NCBI RefSeq assembly: GCF_000615945.1
Contig: NZ_BAMO01000029.1
Coordinates: forward strand, 1-64,000
DNA: 64,000 bases
Source: Caldalkalibacillus mannanilyticus JCM 10596
GTDB lineage: Bacteria > Bacillota > Bacilli > Caldalkalibacillales > JCM-10596
Direction of reading: 5' to 3'
Shown: positions 53,898 to 63,255 of the stretch, in pieces
Position numbering within the stretch: the first letter of the stretch is position 1
How the letters are laid out: every line of letters starts with the position of its first letter
Translations under genes and position numbers: made by a program
Notes under the pieces: model-generated
Told to the model about the DNA's origin: nothing
The model's database searches: none
What the model saw: only the letters and a program-made list of their open reading frames with translations

Positions 53898-55250
53898 TCA
53901 CGCATACTTCTTAAAATAGTGATAATACACCCTTACAATCAAGGCAAGAACAATTGTTAATACCAGAAAAATGTTACTGTAGACCGCTCCTGTGTCATAG
54001 AAATTAGCCGGATTCCATTGATTAACTCGACCTTGATCTAGCAATTTACCGTAAATAACCGTTGCCATCGCTCCAGCAATGAAATTCAACATGCTGAGTA
54101 GCCCCATTCCCACTCCGCTTTGCTCTTTTGACAGCATCATAGAGATCGCGTTCGACATTGCAATCATGACGAAGGTTAAACCTACATGACCCAAGATTAA
54201 TATAAGGGCGATGTAAATGGCTGAAACCCCAATGAATGTGGACAACAAGACAAAGCAGCTAAGTAGTAAACCGGATGCGATAAAAAACAGGTATGAATTT
54301 CCCTTCAAATCAGCCATTCTTCCCCCCTTCCTACCCAAGAGCGCAGAAGCGAGAGCTCCTGGGACAAGAGCAAATCCGATCCAGCTTGCAGAGAGCTCAT
54401 TGACTTGTGCTAATAACAGAGGACTTAAGAAATGAATCGAGAAGCCGAGCCCGCTAATCAGGAAAGTCACAGTGACTCCTAGTGTATAGTTTCTATTGCG
54501 AAATAAATCTGGCGAAACAAAGGGGGCTATAGTGGAACGAATTCGTACAATGAACAACATCAGGGCAATGAGCCCTCCTATTGCAAACCAAATGCTTCCC
54601 CATGTTATACTGAGCAGCAATAAGGTTACCGCAGCTGCGAGCAAACCACCGCCAAGCCAATCAATCTTGCTTGGAGATCCGTGGTCATCTCCCAAATAAC
54701 GTCGATAGAAGGGAAGTGTAAGAAGGAGAACAAAAGGAAAGCAAAACAGCCATTTCCAGTGCATAACGCTCAATACAAACGCAGATACCACTGGTCCAAG
54801 TGCACTGCCTATTGCCAACCCCATGAATGCGGTTCCCATGGCTGTGCCTCTGCTTTCGGGAGGAAAGTAACGTAGGGGTATCAGCATCGCAGAGGCAGGA
54901 ATACTAGCAGCTCCAATTGCTTGTATGCACCTTCCCGCAAGAACCATCCAGAACGCTTGGGCGGATAAACCTACCACTGATCCCAAAGCAAACAGTAGTA
55001 ACCCAAACGTAATTAGATTTTTTAGTTTATAACGATCTGCCAGCTTCCCATATATAACAGTTCCAATCCCGTAAATGAGCGTATATGCCGAAGTCACCCA
55101 ACTTACTTGCGCATTGGTAATGGAATACTGTTCACGAATTTGCGGAAGAACGAGGCTAAACATCAACACACTCATCGCTGATAGAGCCAAAGTAACCATG
55201 ACGACGTACATCAGCTTATTGGCAACCTGCTTCTCTAACTTCATTTCCAT
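53898..55250 (-). CDS. MFS multidrug efflux transporter (14-TMS type)
   Basis: 450 residues. YSITNAQVSWVTSAYTLIYGIGTVIYGKLADR carries motif A, and LAGRCIQAIGAASIPASAMLIP motif C of drug:H+ antiporters; about 13-14 membrane helices. It is a close relative of the frameshifted pump at 25033-26441. The TetR gene lies upstream on the same strand, and a 16-bp operator-like dyad sits in the gap (55277-55292), so it is probably repressed by that TetR protein. Confidence 0.9.
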   Translation of the reverse strand: MEMKLEKQVANKLMYVVMVTLALSAMSVLMFSLVLPQIREQYSITNAQVSWVTSAYTLIYGIGTVIYGKLADRYKLKNLITFGLLLFALGSVVGLSAQAFWMVLAGRCIQAIGAASIPASAMLIPLRYFPPESRGTAMGTAFMGLAIGSALGPVVSAFVLSVMHWKWLFCFPFVLLLTLPFYRRYLGDDHGSPSKIDWLGGGLLAAAVTLLLLSITWGSIWFAIGGLIALMLFIVRIRSTIAPFVSPDLFRNRNYTLGVTVTFLISGLGFSIHFLSPLLLAQVNELSASWIGFALVPGALASALLGRKGGRMADLKGNSYLFFIASGLLLSCFVLLSTFIGVSAIYIALILILGHVGLTFVMIAMSNAISMMLSKEQSGVGMGLLSMLNFIAGAMATVIYGKLLDQGRVNQWNPANFYDTGAVYSNIFLVLTIVLALIVRVYYHYFKKYA

Positions 55251-55276
55251 ACAAAATCATCCTCTCTTATTTGACC

Positions 55277-55292
55277 GTCAGTACTAACTGAC
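55277..55292. promoter_or_regulatory. TetR operator before the MFS gene
   Basis: GTCAGTACTAACTGAC is a perfect dyad (GTCAGT-N4-ACTGAC) 27 bp upstream of the pump start. The same motif recurs before the TetR gene. Confidence 0.7.
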
Positions 55293-55308
55293 ATAATGGG
55301 TAAAAAAA

Positions 55309-55898
55309 TTAGGACATTAAAGCCCTAGTAAATAACTGCACATTCCCTTCAATGAATCTATCGAATGACATATTCTGAAGCATCGGGTCCTCGTTCATTC
55401 TCCCCATGCTGCACCGAAATTCATGTAGATAAATGCCAGAGCCATCGCTTCAGCATCCGTTTGAATCATTTTCTCTTTAAGCATCATCTGTTGAAAGTAA
55501 TCAGTCAACAGCACTTTAAGCTGCTGCGGATGTTGGTGAGTCTGTTCACGAAAACCAGGAAATTTGCCGCCGTCCTTGGATGAAATCATAATTAATTTTC
55601 GATTCTGGTACATGATGTCGTGATATCTTCGAGAGATCATCAATAAATCTGAATAAAGCTCCCATTGAATCCTGTTCTCAAATAGTATCTTCATTTCTTC
55701 GGCATAATGAAATCGCTTGAAGGCTGATTCGAGCAAACTCAGCTTATTTTTGAAATGCCGAAATAATGTCTTCTCACTATACCCGGCTTTCTCAGCTATT
55801 TCTTGAGTTGTTACTCCGTTATATCCCTTCTCTGCCATGAGATCAATAGCGGCTAGCATAATCTTATCGGAAGTATCATTTTTCAGGTTCTTCTGCAT
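55309..55898 (-). pseudogene. TetR-family repressor, one-base frameshift near the C-terminus
   Basis: N-terminal HTH is intact: KIMLAAIDLMAEKGYNGVTTQEIAEKAGYSEKTLFRHFKNK. The frame runs to GAAWGE and stops at 55395. In the next frame the natural end (MNEDPMLQNMSFDRFIEG, VQLFTRALMS) continues to 55309, giving a normal length of about 196 residues. One A appears to be missing in the GGAGAATG stretch. The DNA-binding domain would survive. Its operator-like sites lie in front of itself and the MFS gene. Confidence 0.82.
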
Positions 55899-55924
55899 AT
55901 TATCTCCCTTTCCACACCATGAAC

Positions 55925-55940
55925 GTCAGTACTTACTGAC
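55925..55940. promoter_or_regulatory. TetR operator at the tetR-like promoter
   Basis: GTCAGTACTTACTGAC, identical to the site at 55277-55292 except at one central base, lies 27 bp upstream of the TetR start. It supports autoregulation. The remaining sequence to 56291 is AT-rich, without visible genes, and should hold the promoter of the S41 gene. Confidence 0.7.
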
Positions 55941-56291
55941 ATATTATATCAAATTCTATTATATGTAAATAACTTTTTTTATTGGAATCAATTAAAAAGA
56001 TTCTCGGAATTTATTATCCCTCATCAGTTCTTATCCCTTCTTAATTAAGGGGGAACCACCTATGAAAACTTTAGTTTACAAATAGAAATCTACGTGAGGT
56101 TATATATTTTGTAATATAATATGAAGTTAACATTAAATAGTAATTAGATCAACATTTTTAATATTATGGTTATTATTGTATTATAGATTAGGAATTGTTA
56201 TTCTATTAAAGAAATAAACTCTAGCAAAAAATAGTAGTTTATTCACTTAAGAGTTTTATCACACTAACTTTTTATAGAAGGCGGGGGCATA

Positions 56292-58046
56292 ATGAAGAGA
56301 ATATTGGTGTTTGTATTGATCCTAAGCTTGTTACCTGGTTGTATACATAGTACACCAACAAAGAGTGTACAAGAAGAGAAGCCAGCAGAACCTATCATCT
56401 GGGAGGAAATGAAAATTACTGAAGAAAAGAAAAATAATTTAGCTTTACTCGGCAAGATATGGGGCTACTTGAAATACTATCATCCTACAGTGGCAAAAGG
56501 AGAAATAGATTGGGATCAAGAATTGGTGAATATGATTCCACAGATTATACAAGCAAAGAACGCAAAAGAAAGAGACCGTATATTTACGAAGTGGATAGAT
56601 GGTTTAGGAGAATATATGAAGAAAGGGAAGTTGGCAAATTCGGTAGCAGGGCTCAAGACAGAGGATTATAAACAGCAACCTAACCTAGAATGGATTTCAA
56701 CGTCAGGTTTAGATACAGAATTAGTAAAAAAATTAACAGGCCTTAAGGAGGCAAAAAGGAGCAATAAGAACCACTATGTTACATTGGAACACCCTTTTAA
56801 ACAGCCAAATGTTGACAATGAGAACCCATATGCTGAAATGAGGTTTCCAGAAGTTGAATATCGCCTGTTGTGTCTATTCCGCTATTGGAATATTATAGAG
56901 TATTATTTCCCCTATAAATATCTCATCGATGAGAACTGGGATGATGTTCTGGTAGAGTTTATTCCTAAATTCATAGAGGCTGCCAATGAACAGGAATACC
57001 AATTGACCACACTGGAAATGATTGCAAGAATTCAAGACAGTCATGCTGGATTATATGATTTTTCTGAGATTGATGCATTATTATATGTTTTTGAGATTGA
57101 AGAGTTTTGGGGAGTGCTTTATGCACCAGTGATTCTAACCTTTGTGGAAAATAAGCCAGTTGTTACTGGTTACTACGATAAGCTGATGGGCCAACAATCT
57201 GGCTTGAAAGTAGGAGACGTGATAACCAAAATAAATGGTAAGAGGATTGAAGAAATAATAGAAGAAAAACAGACATACATACCTGCATCTAATTATCCAA
57301 CTCTATTGCGGTATTTATCTGACAAGCTACTACGATCAAACGATGAGACGATTGACATTGAATTCATCCGTGATAATAAGCTTCAGCAAACCACGATAAA
57401 TACATATTACTTTAACAAATTTAACATAGCAGAGTATAACCATCAGAAAGATTATTTTAAGAAGATCGATTCTGATATTGCTTACATTTACATTGGTTCA
57501 CTAGAGAAAGAGCACCTACCTGAAGTTATAAAAGAAAGCGAAGATACCAATGGAATGATCATTGACTTAAGGGGTTATCCAATAGACCACATAGCTACTT
57601 ATACCTTAGGTACTTATTTACTTCCAACTAATAAAAAATATGCTCAGTTCGCAAATGGGAGTATCCAAAATCCTGGAGTATATAAAGGAGATAAACTAAG
57701 ATACGGAAAGAAGAACGAAAATTACTATAAAGGAAATGTTGTCATTCTAATAAATGAAGTAACGATAAGTGCAGCTGAAACGTTAGCTATGCTACTAAGA
57801 ACAGCCCCTAAGGCGACAGTAATAGGGAGTACAACAGCTGCAGCTAATGGGGAAGTCTTTTTAGTTCCTCTTCCTGGTGGTATTGTAGCGACGCTGACAG
57901 GCAATGGTATGTACAACCCTGATGGGAGTCAAACACAAAGAATCGGGATTATTCCAGATATTGAAGTCAAACCAACGATTCAAGGGGTCAAAGAAGGTAG
58001 AGATGAAGTGCTTGAACGAGCTATTGAAATTATTAACGAGAAGTAG
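56292..58046 (+). CDS. S41-family (tail-specific/tricorn-core-like) peptidase lipoprotein
   Basis: 584 residues. Signal peptide with lipobox LLPGC (Cys about 17). A helical N-terminal domain (LGKIWGYLKYYHPTVAKGEIDWD) is common to both proteins of this pair. A PDZ-like region follows near 300 (GLKVGDVITKINGKRIEEII), then the S41 core with nucleophile Ser in NEVTISAAETLAMLLR and the GSTTAAANGEV turn. The Lys of the Ser/Lys dyad seen in CtpA is not obvious, so a tricorn-like mechanism is possible. GGCGGGG precedes ATG 56292. Substrate unknown. Confidence 0.85.
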   Translation: MKRILVFVLILSLLPGCIHSTPTKSVQEEKPAEPIIWEEMKITEEKKNNLALLGKIWGYLKYYHPTVAKGEIDWDQELVNMIPQIIQAKNAKERDRIFTKWIDGLGEYMKKGKLANSVAGLKTEDYKQQPNLEWISTSGLDTELVKKLTGLKEAKRSNKNHYVTLEHPFKQPNVDNENPYAEMRFPEVEYRLLCLFRYWNIIEYYFPYKYLIDENWDDVLVEFIPKFIEAANEQEYQLTTLEMIARIQDSHAGLYDFSEIDALLYVFEIEEFWGVLYAPVILTFVENKPVVTGYYDKLMGQQSGLKVGDVITKINGKRIEEIIEEKQTYIPASNYPTLLRYLSDKLLRSNDETIDIEFIRDNKLQQTTINTYYFNKFNIAEYNHQKDYFKKIDSDIAYIYIGSLEKEHLPEVIKESEDTNGMIIDLRGYPIDHIATYTLGTYLLPTNKKYAQFANGSIQNPGVYKGDKLRYGKKNENYYKGNVVILINEVTISAAETLAMLLRTAPKATVIGSTTAAANGEVFLVPLPGGIVATLTGNGMYNPDGSQTQRIGIIPDIEVKPTIQGVKEGRDEVLERAIEIINEK

Positions 58047-58200
58047 TCATCCTGATCATGATCTACTAGGGAATCAGAGTGAATAATAGGAATCTCGTTC
58101 CTAGGGACATTAAGGATTAGACAATTTAAAAGAATATTTATAAATAGCTAATATTTATCTTTTTCGTTTAGATAGAAAGCTGGTTAGGGAGGAAGCGAAG

Positions 58201-60096
58201 TTGAAAAACAGAAAAATAATATTCATGGGTGGCTCTATTGCTTTATTACTTATACTTTTAGGTGGTCTATACACTTTTAGTATAGTCACAAATAAGGAGG
58301 AGCCAGGCTCAACAGAGAATACGCAACAACAATGGTATACATACGATAGTTTGACTAACTTAAATGAACTTGATGAAATCACTATATCAATTGAGCAACA
58401 ATTAGAAAATATACGTATCTTCGCAAAGCTATATGGGTATGTTCGTTACTTCCATCCAAGTGATGAAGCCTCTTCTATATCATGGGATTCATTTTTGTTC
58501 TTTGGAATCGAGCAGGTAAGAAGAGCAGAGGATACAGAACAGCTAAAACAAGTGTTACTGCAGTTATTTAAGCCCATAGCTCCCACAATTCAAATCTTAT
58601 CTAAGGGAGAAGAACCTATATCTAACCTGCACCAGCCTGATAATCGTGATGAGTATAAGCTTGTGGGCTGGGAGCACTATGGTGTTGGGCTTTTGAACCC
58701 TCCCTATTATAGTAATAAGGTAAAAAGCAAACAAAATCATTATATTATGATATCTGAGCAAAAGCTTGATTCAGATACAGTTTTGACAAAGGAGATCGGA
58801 ACAGATTTATTGGTGAAAATCCCCTTAATTCTCTATCAAAATGAAAATGGGACATACGGTACAACTTTTGATTCCAAGAATAAGCTCGATCATCTACAAC
58901 AAATGCTTCTAGAATCGAATGAATTTCAGCTTGGATTATATAATCTAGAAGCTGATCGATTAGCCGATATCATTTATTCTTGGAATATTTTTCAGCATTT
59001 TTATCCATATTTTGAGGAAGTGGATGCAGATTGGGAACAAGTGCTATCAAAGTATTTAAACCTAGCCTATCATGCTTCAGAGAGAAGTGAATTTAACAAG
59101 ATCATAGATCTATTTCTGGCGGAATTGGAAGATGGACACGCTATGAATCTAAGTAAGCGAAGACATAAGAACTATCTACCCTTTCGCATCGATCTAGTGG
59201 AGCATAAGGTTGTAGTGACAAGCATCAAGAAGGGGATGAGTAAGCTTAAGGAAGGGGATGTCATTGTCAGCATAAACGGAGTAGATATGATTAACCTTCT
59301 TGAAGATGAGAAACAACGGGTATCAGGGTCTGCTCAGTTTAAGGAGTACTTTGCTTTAAAAATGAGTATGATGGGAAGACTTAATCAAACGGCAAAAATA
59401 ACCATTGAAAGAGATGGAGAGCAGATTACATTAGACATAGAGTATTCAGAAAATGTGCAGCCAATAAATGATTTTAATTTTCCTACATCTGCTATATATG
59501 AGCTAGAACCAGGTATCTTTTATGTGAATATGGAAAGCGCTTCTGCCACAGAATATCTAGAAAAAATAGAGAAACTTCAAGGAGCAAAAGGTATTATTTA
59601 TGATTTTAGACTATATCCAAATTGGGAACTAAGTAGGTTAGTCATTCAGCATCTGATTGAAGATAAGGTTTATTCACCCATATTTGAGGTGCCTTTAGCT
59701 GTATATCCAGATCAAGAATCATTACAATGGAAAAATGAAAGTTGGGCTCTAGAACCTTTAGAAACTACATTTGCTGGAGAGGCAGTATTTTTGTCCTATG
59801 GTGGTTCGATAAGTAGACCAGAGGTATTTTTAGGCATGGTAGAACATTATGGATTAGGTGACATTGTAGGTCAACCATCAGCGGGTGCTAATGGTGATAT
59901 TAATCCCTTCATCTTACCATTTTCAAAACTTGAAATAAACTGGACAGGGCTGAAAGTAAGAAAGCATGATGGTTCACAACATCATAATATAGGAATTCTT
60001 CCCACTGTGCCAGTGGAGAGAACGTTGGAGGCGGTAAAGGAAGGCCGAGATGAGTACATTGAGGCGGCTATTAGAGTAATTAAAGATAAGAAATAA
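58201..60096 (+). CDS. S41-family peptidase-like protein, membrane-anchored
   Basis: 631 residues from TTG 58201 (ribosome site GGGAGGAAG). An N-terminal membrane anchor or signal (GGSIALLLILLGGLYTFSIV) without a lipobox Cys, the same helical domain (FAKLYGYVRYFHPSDEASSISWD), a PDZ-like segment (MSKLKEGDVIVSINGVDMI) and a C-terminal S41 core (SYGGSISRPEVFLGMVEHYG, GQPSAGANGDINPF). Ser stands at the expected nucleophile position. It follows the first S41 gene by 154 bp and is its diverged duplicate, but anchored differently. Confidence 0.83.
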   Translation: MKNRKIIFMGGSIALLLILLGGLYTFSIVTNKEEPGSTENTQQQWYTYDSLTNLNELDEITISIEQQLENIRIFAKLYGYVRYFHPSDEASSISWDSFLFFGIEQVRRAEDTEQLKQVLLQLFKPIAPTIQILSKGEEPISNLHQPDNRDEYKLVGWEHYGVGLLNPPYYSNKVKSKQNHYIMISEQKLDSDTVLTKEIGTDLLVKIPLILYQNENGTYGTTFDSKNKLDHLQQMLLESNEFQLGLYNLEADRLADIIYSWNIFQHFYPYFEEVDADWEQVLSKYLNLAYHASERSEFNKIIDLFLAELEDGHAMNLSKRRHKNYLPFRIDLVEHKVVVTSIKKGMSKLKEGDVIVSINGVDMINLLEDEKQRVSGSAQFKEYFALKMSMMGRLNQTAKITIERDGEQITLDIEYSENVQPINDFNFPTSAIYELEPGIFYVNMESASATEYLEKIEKLQGAKGIIYDFRLYPNWELSRLVIQHLIEDKVYSPIFEVPLAVYPDQESLQWKNESWALEPLETTFAGEAVFLSYGGSISRPEVFLGMVEHYGLGDIVGQPSAGANGDINPFILPFSKLEINWTGLKVRKHDGSQHHNIGILPTVPVERTLEAVKEGRDEYIEAAIRVIKDKK

Positions 60097-60195
60097 ATCT
60101 GAATTAATATCTCTGAATCATGTATGCTAAGGTTAGCACTTTTATATAGAACCTGATGATTAGATAAATGGAAAAAGCATGCTTATAACAAAATA

Positions 60196-60237
60196 AACGC
60201 TCCAGCAAATGAGTGGGTTCTCATCTGCTGGAGCGTT
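60196..60237. terminator. terminator after the S41 genes
   Basis: A perfect 12-bp stem, AACGCTCCAGCA (60196-60207) with TGCTGGAGCGTT (60226-60237), follows the second S41 gene by 100 bp. Confidence 0.75.
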
Positions 60238-60311
60238 AGTGTTTACATTTTTAACTAACTCATTACCTTTCTTTTTGTCTTACCTTCTTGCCTTTACGCT
60301 TATCCAAAACA

Positions 60312-60354
60312 AAAACGCCTCCTATTTCGAATTTTCATCGAATAGGTGGCGCAT
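60312..60354 (-). terminator. terminator of the AraC regulator gene
   Basis: On the minus strand GCGCCACCTATTCGA pairs with TCGAAATAGGAGGCG (minor mismatches), followed by TTTTTGTTTT. It lies about 110 bp beyond the AraC-type gene. Confidence 0.65.
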
Positions 60355-60378
60355 GATTTTCCGTTTAATTTACTTCCG

Positions 60379-60404
60379 CTACGCTGCCAGCGTAGCGCTC
60401 TCCC
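60379..60404. repeat. 26-bp direct repeat, copy 1 (tRNA-Ala anticodon-arm fragment)
   Basis: The 26 bases here recur exactly at 63289-63314 in the same orientation. On the minus strand they read as the end of the D-arm plus the anticodon arm of tRNA-Ala(GGC) (stem CTACG/CGTAG, anticodon GGC). No further tRNA sequence surrounds this copy. The two copies are 2.9 kb apart and may be attachment-site scars. Confidence 0.7.
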
Positions 60405-60466
60405 ACCATTGTTACTTTCACTGCTCCAAAAACCAATATACTAAACTGATAATGTGTCAATAGTAA

Positions 60467-61510
60467 TCAGGTATTCTCAAGAAATGACCCTGTATCTACA
60501 GTTTCACATTTCAGGTTATCCCTATATTGTAACGGCGTTACCCCCGTCCATTTCTTGAAGGCGTTGCTGAATGCGCTCGGTTCCGAGAAATGGAGAGCGT
60601 ATGCAATTTCACCTATAGATATATGCAATTGTTCCAAATAGCAGATGGACAATTGCTTTCGCACACGAATAGACAATTCGTTATAAGAAGTTTTCTCCTC
60701 TTTCAATCGAAGTTGTAACGTTCGCACACTCATTTGAAAGTGTTCCGCAGTTTGCCGTAAGGTCGGATAATGGGTCGGAAGACAGTGTTCCAACCATTGC
60801 AATACTTCATCCGAGAACGATCCTGTCACTTGTAACTTCTCAATGGCTTCTTTGGCAATCGATTCGAATACGAATAACAATCTTGTATCGGAATATAGAA
60901 CCGGATTCTCCAACAAGTCCTTACTCATACACAGCATTGTGGAATTGCCTCCAAATGTGGGAATCACTCCGAACACAGTTTCATATGGATGTATTCCCCC
61001 CGGTGACTCATGCATAAACCTGACTTCATGCAACAGAACCGTTCGATTACACAGAATTTCGATCAGACGGTAGAGCGAAGCAGCCATACCCTCTGCACAA
61101 TGGCGGGGAAAATTCCAGTTAGATTGGGTAAACATGCGTATTCTCACATCTTCATCTACGATCTCCCAATCCAGATTGAATCCGCTGCATAACACTTCAT
61201 TGTAAGTCTGAAACGACTTAAGTGCAGCTTCTATGTTATTGCAATGCATCATGACGTATCCGAGCACGCCCAAATCGGCAAATTCCGTAAACGCCCCCAT
61301 CTGCAATCCGAAATAATCATCCTGTGTATAGACCGCCGCCGCGTTTGTCAATCTCTCTAACTCCATTGTTGGGATACGCGCATCCTGTTGCGTCAGAACA
61401 GTGCTGTCAAACGATACATAGCGGAAAAACGAATCTGTGTCCATACCCTTATGGACAAGCGACTTCATAATTGGATACAGCATGGTAACAGAAACACCCG
61501 AATCGATCAC
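60467..61510 (-). CDS. AraC-family regulator with N-terminal Arabinose_bd-type (PF12625-like) domain
   Basis: About 347 residues from GTG 61510 (ribosome site AAAGGGGAG); an ATG at 61561 gives 17 more residues and is possible. The N-terminal 200 residues (FADLGVLGYVMMHCNNIEAAL) match the ligand-sensing domain of OruR/ArgR-like AraC proteins. The C-terminal double HTH is intact (TAEHFQMSVRTLQLRLKEE, IGEIAYALHFSEPSAFSNAFKKWTG). It is divergent from the flavodoxin-like oxidoreductase gene with about 130 bp between, so that gene is the likely target. Confidence 0.86.
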   Translation of the reverse strand: MIDSGVSVTMLYPIMKSLVHKGMDTDSFFRYVSFDSTVLTQQDARIPTMELERLTNAAAVYTQDDYFGLQMGAFTEFADLGVLGYVMMHCNNIEAALKSFQTYNEVLCSGFNLDWEIVDEDVRIRMFTQSNWNFPRHCAEGMAASLYRLIEILCNRTVLLHEVRFMHESPGGIHPYETVFGVIPTFGGNSTMLCMSKDLLENPVLYSDTRLLFVFESIAKEAIEKLQVTGSFSDEVLQWLEHCLPTHYPTLRQTAEHFQMSVRTLQLRLKEEKTSYNELSIRVRKQLSICYLEQLHISIGEIAYALHFSEPSAFSNAFKKWTGVTPLQYRDNLKCETVDTGSFLENT

Positions 61511-61643
61511 CGTATTCTCCCCTTTGCGTGATTTATCAAGTAAAAGTACGTTGTTGATCATTTCATTCCGCCAGTTGCCAGTATATACTAAGGTTGCTTT
61601 TTTACTATTATATCACAATGAAATTACCGGGGAGGTAAAAGCA

Positions 61644-62228
61644 ATGAAATCGAAAATGCTTGTCATTAACGGCCATCCGGATGCACAGAGCTACTGTGCA
61701 TCCTTGGCAAAAGCATATACGGAAGGAGTTCAAGAGAACAGCAAAGCCCAAGTCCGAAATATTGACTTAAGCTCAATCTCCTTTGACTTGAATCTGCAAT
61801 ATGGATACGGTAAGCGGATGGAACTGGAAAATGAACTTCTTGAAGCACAGGAGATGATCCGATGGGCGGATCACCTGATATTCGTTTATCCGATATGGTG
61901 GGGGAGCACGCCGGCAGTTCTGAAGGGCTTTATCGATCGGGTATTCTTGCCTGGGTTCGCATTCAAATACCGGCAGCATTCACCGTTATGGGATAAGCTT
62001 CTATTGGGTAAATCTGCGCACCTAATCGTTACGTCCGACACCCCTGCCTGGTACAATCGACTCGTGTACCATCGGGCCGGGCTGAATGTCATGAAGCGAA
62101 ACGTACTTCATTTCTGCGGTATCAAACCAGTACGCATAACCGAGATTGGTCCTATCAGACCATCTACATCTGACCAGCGGGATAAATGGATTTCTCACGT
62201 TAGAGAGCTTGGTGCCAAACTCTCCTGA
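61644..62228 (+). CDS. flavodoxin-like NAD(P)H oxidoreductase (NQO/MdaB/KefF family)
   Basis: About 194 residues from ATG 61644, with GGGGAGG 8 nt upstream; upstream in-frame codons lack a ribosome site. FMN-binding MLVINGHPDAQSYCASLA at the N-terminus and FVYPIWWGSTPAVLKGFIDRVF in the middle are characteristic. Such enzymes reduce quinones or nitro/azo compounds with two electrons. It resembles the broken gene at 1365-1891. DoxX lies downstream on the same strand. Confidence 0.9.
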   Translation: MKSKMLVINGHPDAQSYCASLAKAYTEGVQENSKAQVRNIDLSSISFDLNLQYGYGKRMELENELLEAQEMIRWADHLIFVYPIWWGSTPAVLKGFIDRVFLPGFAFKYRQHSPLWDKLLLGKSAHLIVTSDTPAWYNRLVYHRAGLNVMKRNVLHFCGIKPVRITEIGPIRPSTSDQRDKWISHVRELGAKLS

Positions 62229-62315
62229 TTTTCATGTATGCTATTTAGCCCCCAAATGAACGCCATGAGAGGTTCAATAAAAAAATAAAATATAATTAAT
62301 TGGACGGAGGGCATT

Positions 62316-62744
62316 ATGACTATTAAAACAGTAAGCTTTATCTTTATAAGAGTTTTTTTGGGGTTGATGTATTTATGGGTAGTTGCTGACCGTTTAGGCA
62401 TCCTGGGTCCAGTTGGAAATCTAGGTGTGGTCTGGGGAAACTTTGATAGCTTTTTGGAGTATACAGCTACTTTGAACCCTTGGTTCCCAAGAGTAGTGTC
62501 TGATATCCTAGGTTATTTTGTAACCTTCTTAGAAGTTGTGCTTGGTGTTTTATTGGTGAGTGGTATTCGCTTAAAAGAGACTGCTTTAGCTAGTCTTGCC
62601 ATGCTTTTGGTATTCCTATTGAGCATGATTTTCTCGATCGGTTTTAAGGAAGCTTTTGATTACATTGTTTTTACGGTAGTTGTTGCAGCGGCTTCGGCAC
62701 TTCTTTACAGGGAAGCAAAAAAGAGGAGTCCGAGGTGGGTTTAG
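62316..62744 (+). CDS. DoxX-family membrane protein
   Basis: 142 residues, four membrane helices (FIFIRVFLGLMYLWVVADRLGILG, FVTFLEVVLGVLLVSGIRL, AMLLVFLLSMIFSIGF). The start and the GxxxE pattern around the third helix fit DoxX/SURF4-like proteins, often found beside quinone- or thiol-stress genes. GGACGGAGG precedes ATG 62316. It probably accompanies the oxidoreductase under the divergent AraC regulator. Confidence 0.82.
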   Translation: MTIKTVSFIFIRVFLGLMYLWVVADRLGILGPVGNLGVVWGNFDSFLEYTATLNPWFPRVVSDILGYFVTFLEVVLGVLLVSGIRLKETALASLAMLLVFLLSMIFSIGFKEAFDYIVFTVVVAAASALLYREAKKRSPRWV

Positions 62745-62989
62745 CCTATTTCGTTTTGAATCGCGGGATGCGATCAAGCAAGGGACCGTGAAGCCGAAAA
62801 AACTTAAAGTGTAGCGCGCAAAAAGTCATGCCTGCAGAGGCTCCATGTCAAGTCGGCACACAATAATCGAAAGAACGAGTAAATTCAAGCAATTGTATGT
62901 ATTCGCTTGAATAAAAGGTGCTGTGTCCAATATAAAGGGGTTTAACCGTATGGGAATGGGAAGTTACACGTCCAAACGAAAAGCTTGAT
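62745..62989. other. non-coding debris downstream of doxX-like gene
   Basis: No intact gene. A short open stretch runs to a stop near 62813 (SRDAIKQGTVKPKKLKV), which looks like the tail of a lost protein. A dyad, ATTCAAGC-N14-GCTTGAAT (62884-62913), could be an operator or part of a former promoter. Base composition is slightly richer in G+C than the S41 region. Confidence 0.45.
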
Positions 62990-63215
62990 CTATCCATTGT
63001 GAAAGCTGCTGGATGTACCGCTGAAGATATTGCTCGTCTTCTCATAGGTGAGTGCAAGCTGCTCAACATCAACCTTTTCATGAACTTGTGAAATAAGCAC
63101 TTTCTGAAACGGCAGCACGTACGCTTCATGGCATCCAGCACCTGCCTCAATTGCATCTGTGTGTATGCGGTTCCCATCCCTAACGGTGTAGCACCGATGA
63201 TCCCCTGAAAAAATC
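62990..63215 (-). pseudogene. NADPH-dependent FMN reductase C-terminal remnant, frameshifted
   Basis: The minus strand encodes GIIGATPLGMGTAYTQMQLR followed by QVLDAM in one frame, then after a one-base deletion (near 63135) AYVLPFQKVLISQVHEKVDV in another, ending at 62990. This is the second half of a NADPH-dependent FMN reductase/azoreductase. The N-terminal half is absent; the remnant begins next to a terminator-like hairpin. It is non-functional. Confidence 0.6.
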
Positions 63216-63218
63216 AAA

Positions 63219-63242
63219 AAGCACCGGGAAATCCCGATGCTG
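63219..63242 (-). terminator. hairpin with T-rich tail
   Basis: On the minus strand AGCATCGGGA pairs with TCCCGGTGCT (one G-T pair) and is followed by TTTTGATTTTTT. It lies after the tRNA-Ala remnant, where a tRNA transcript would end. Confidence 0.65.
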
Positions 63243-63255
63243 TAAGGTTTGTTTA

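Noticed and set aside
60209-60463. Plus-strand open frame across the terminators after the S41 genes
   Set aside because: It covers two hairpins and the 26-bp repeat and has no ribosome site or protein features.
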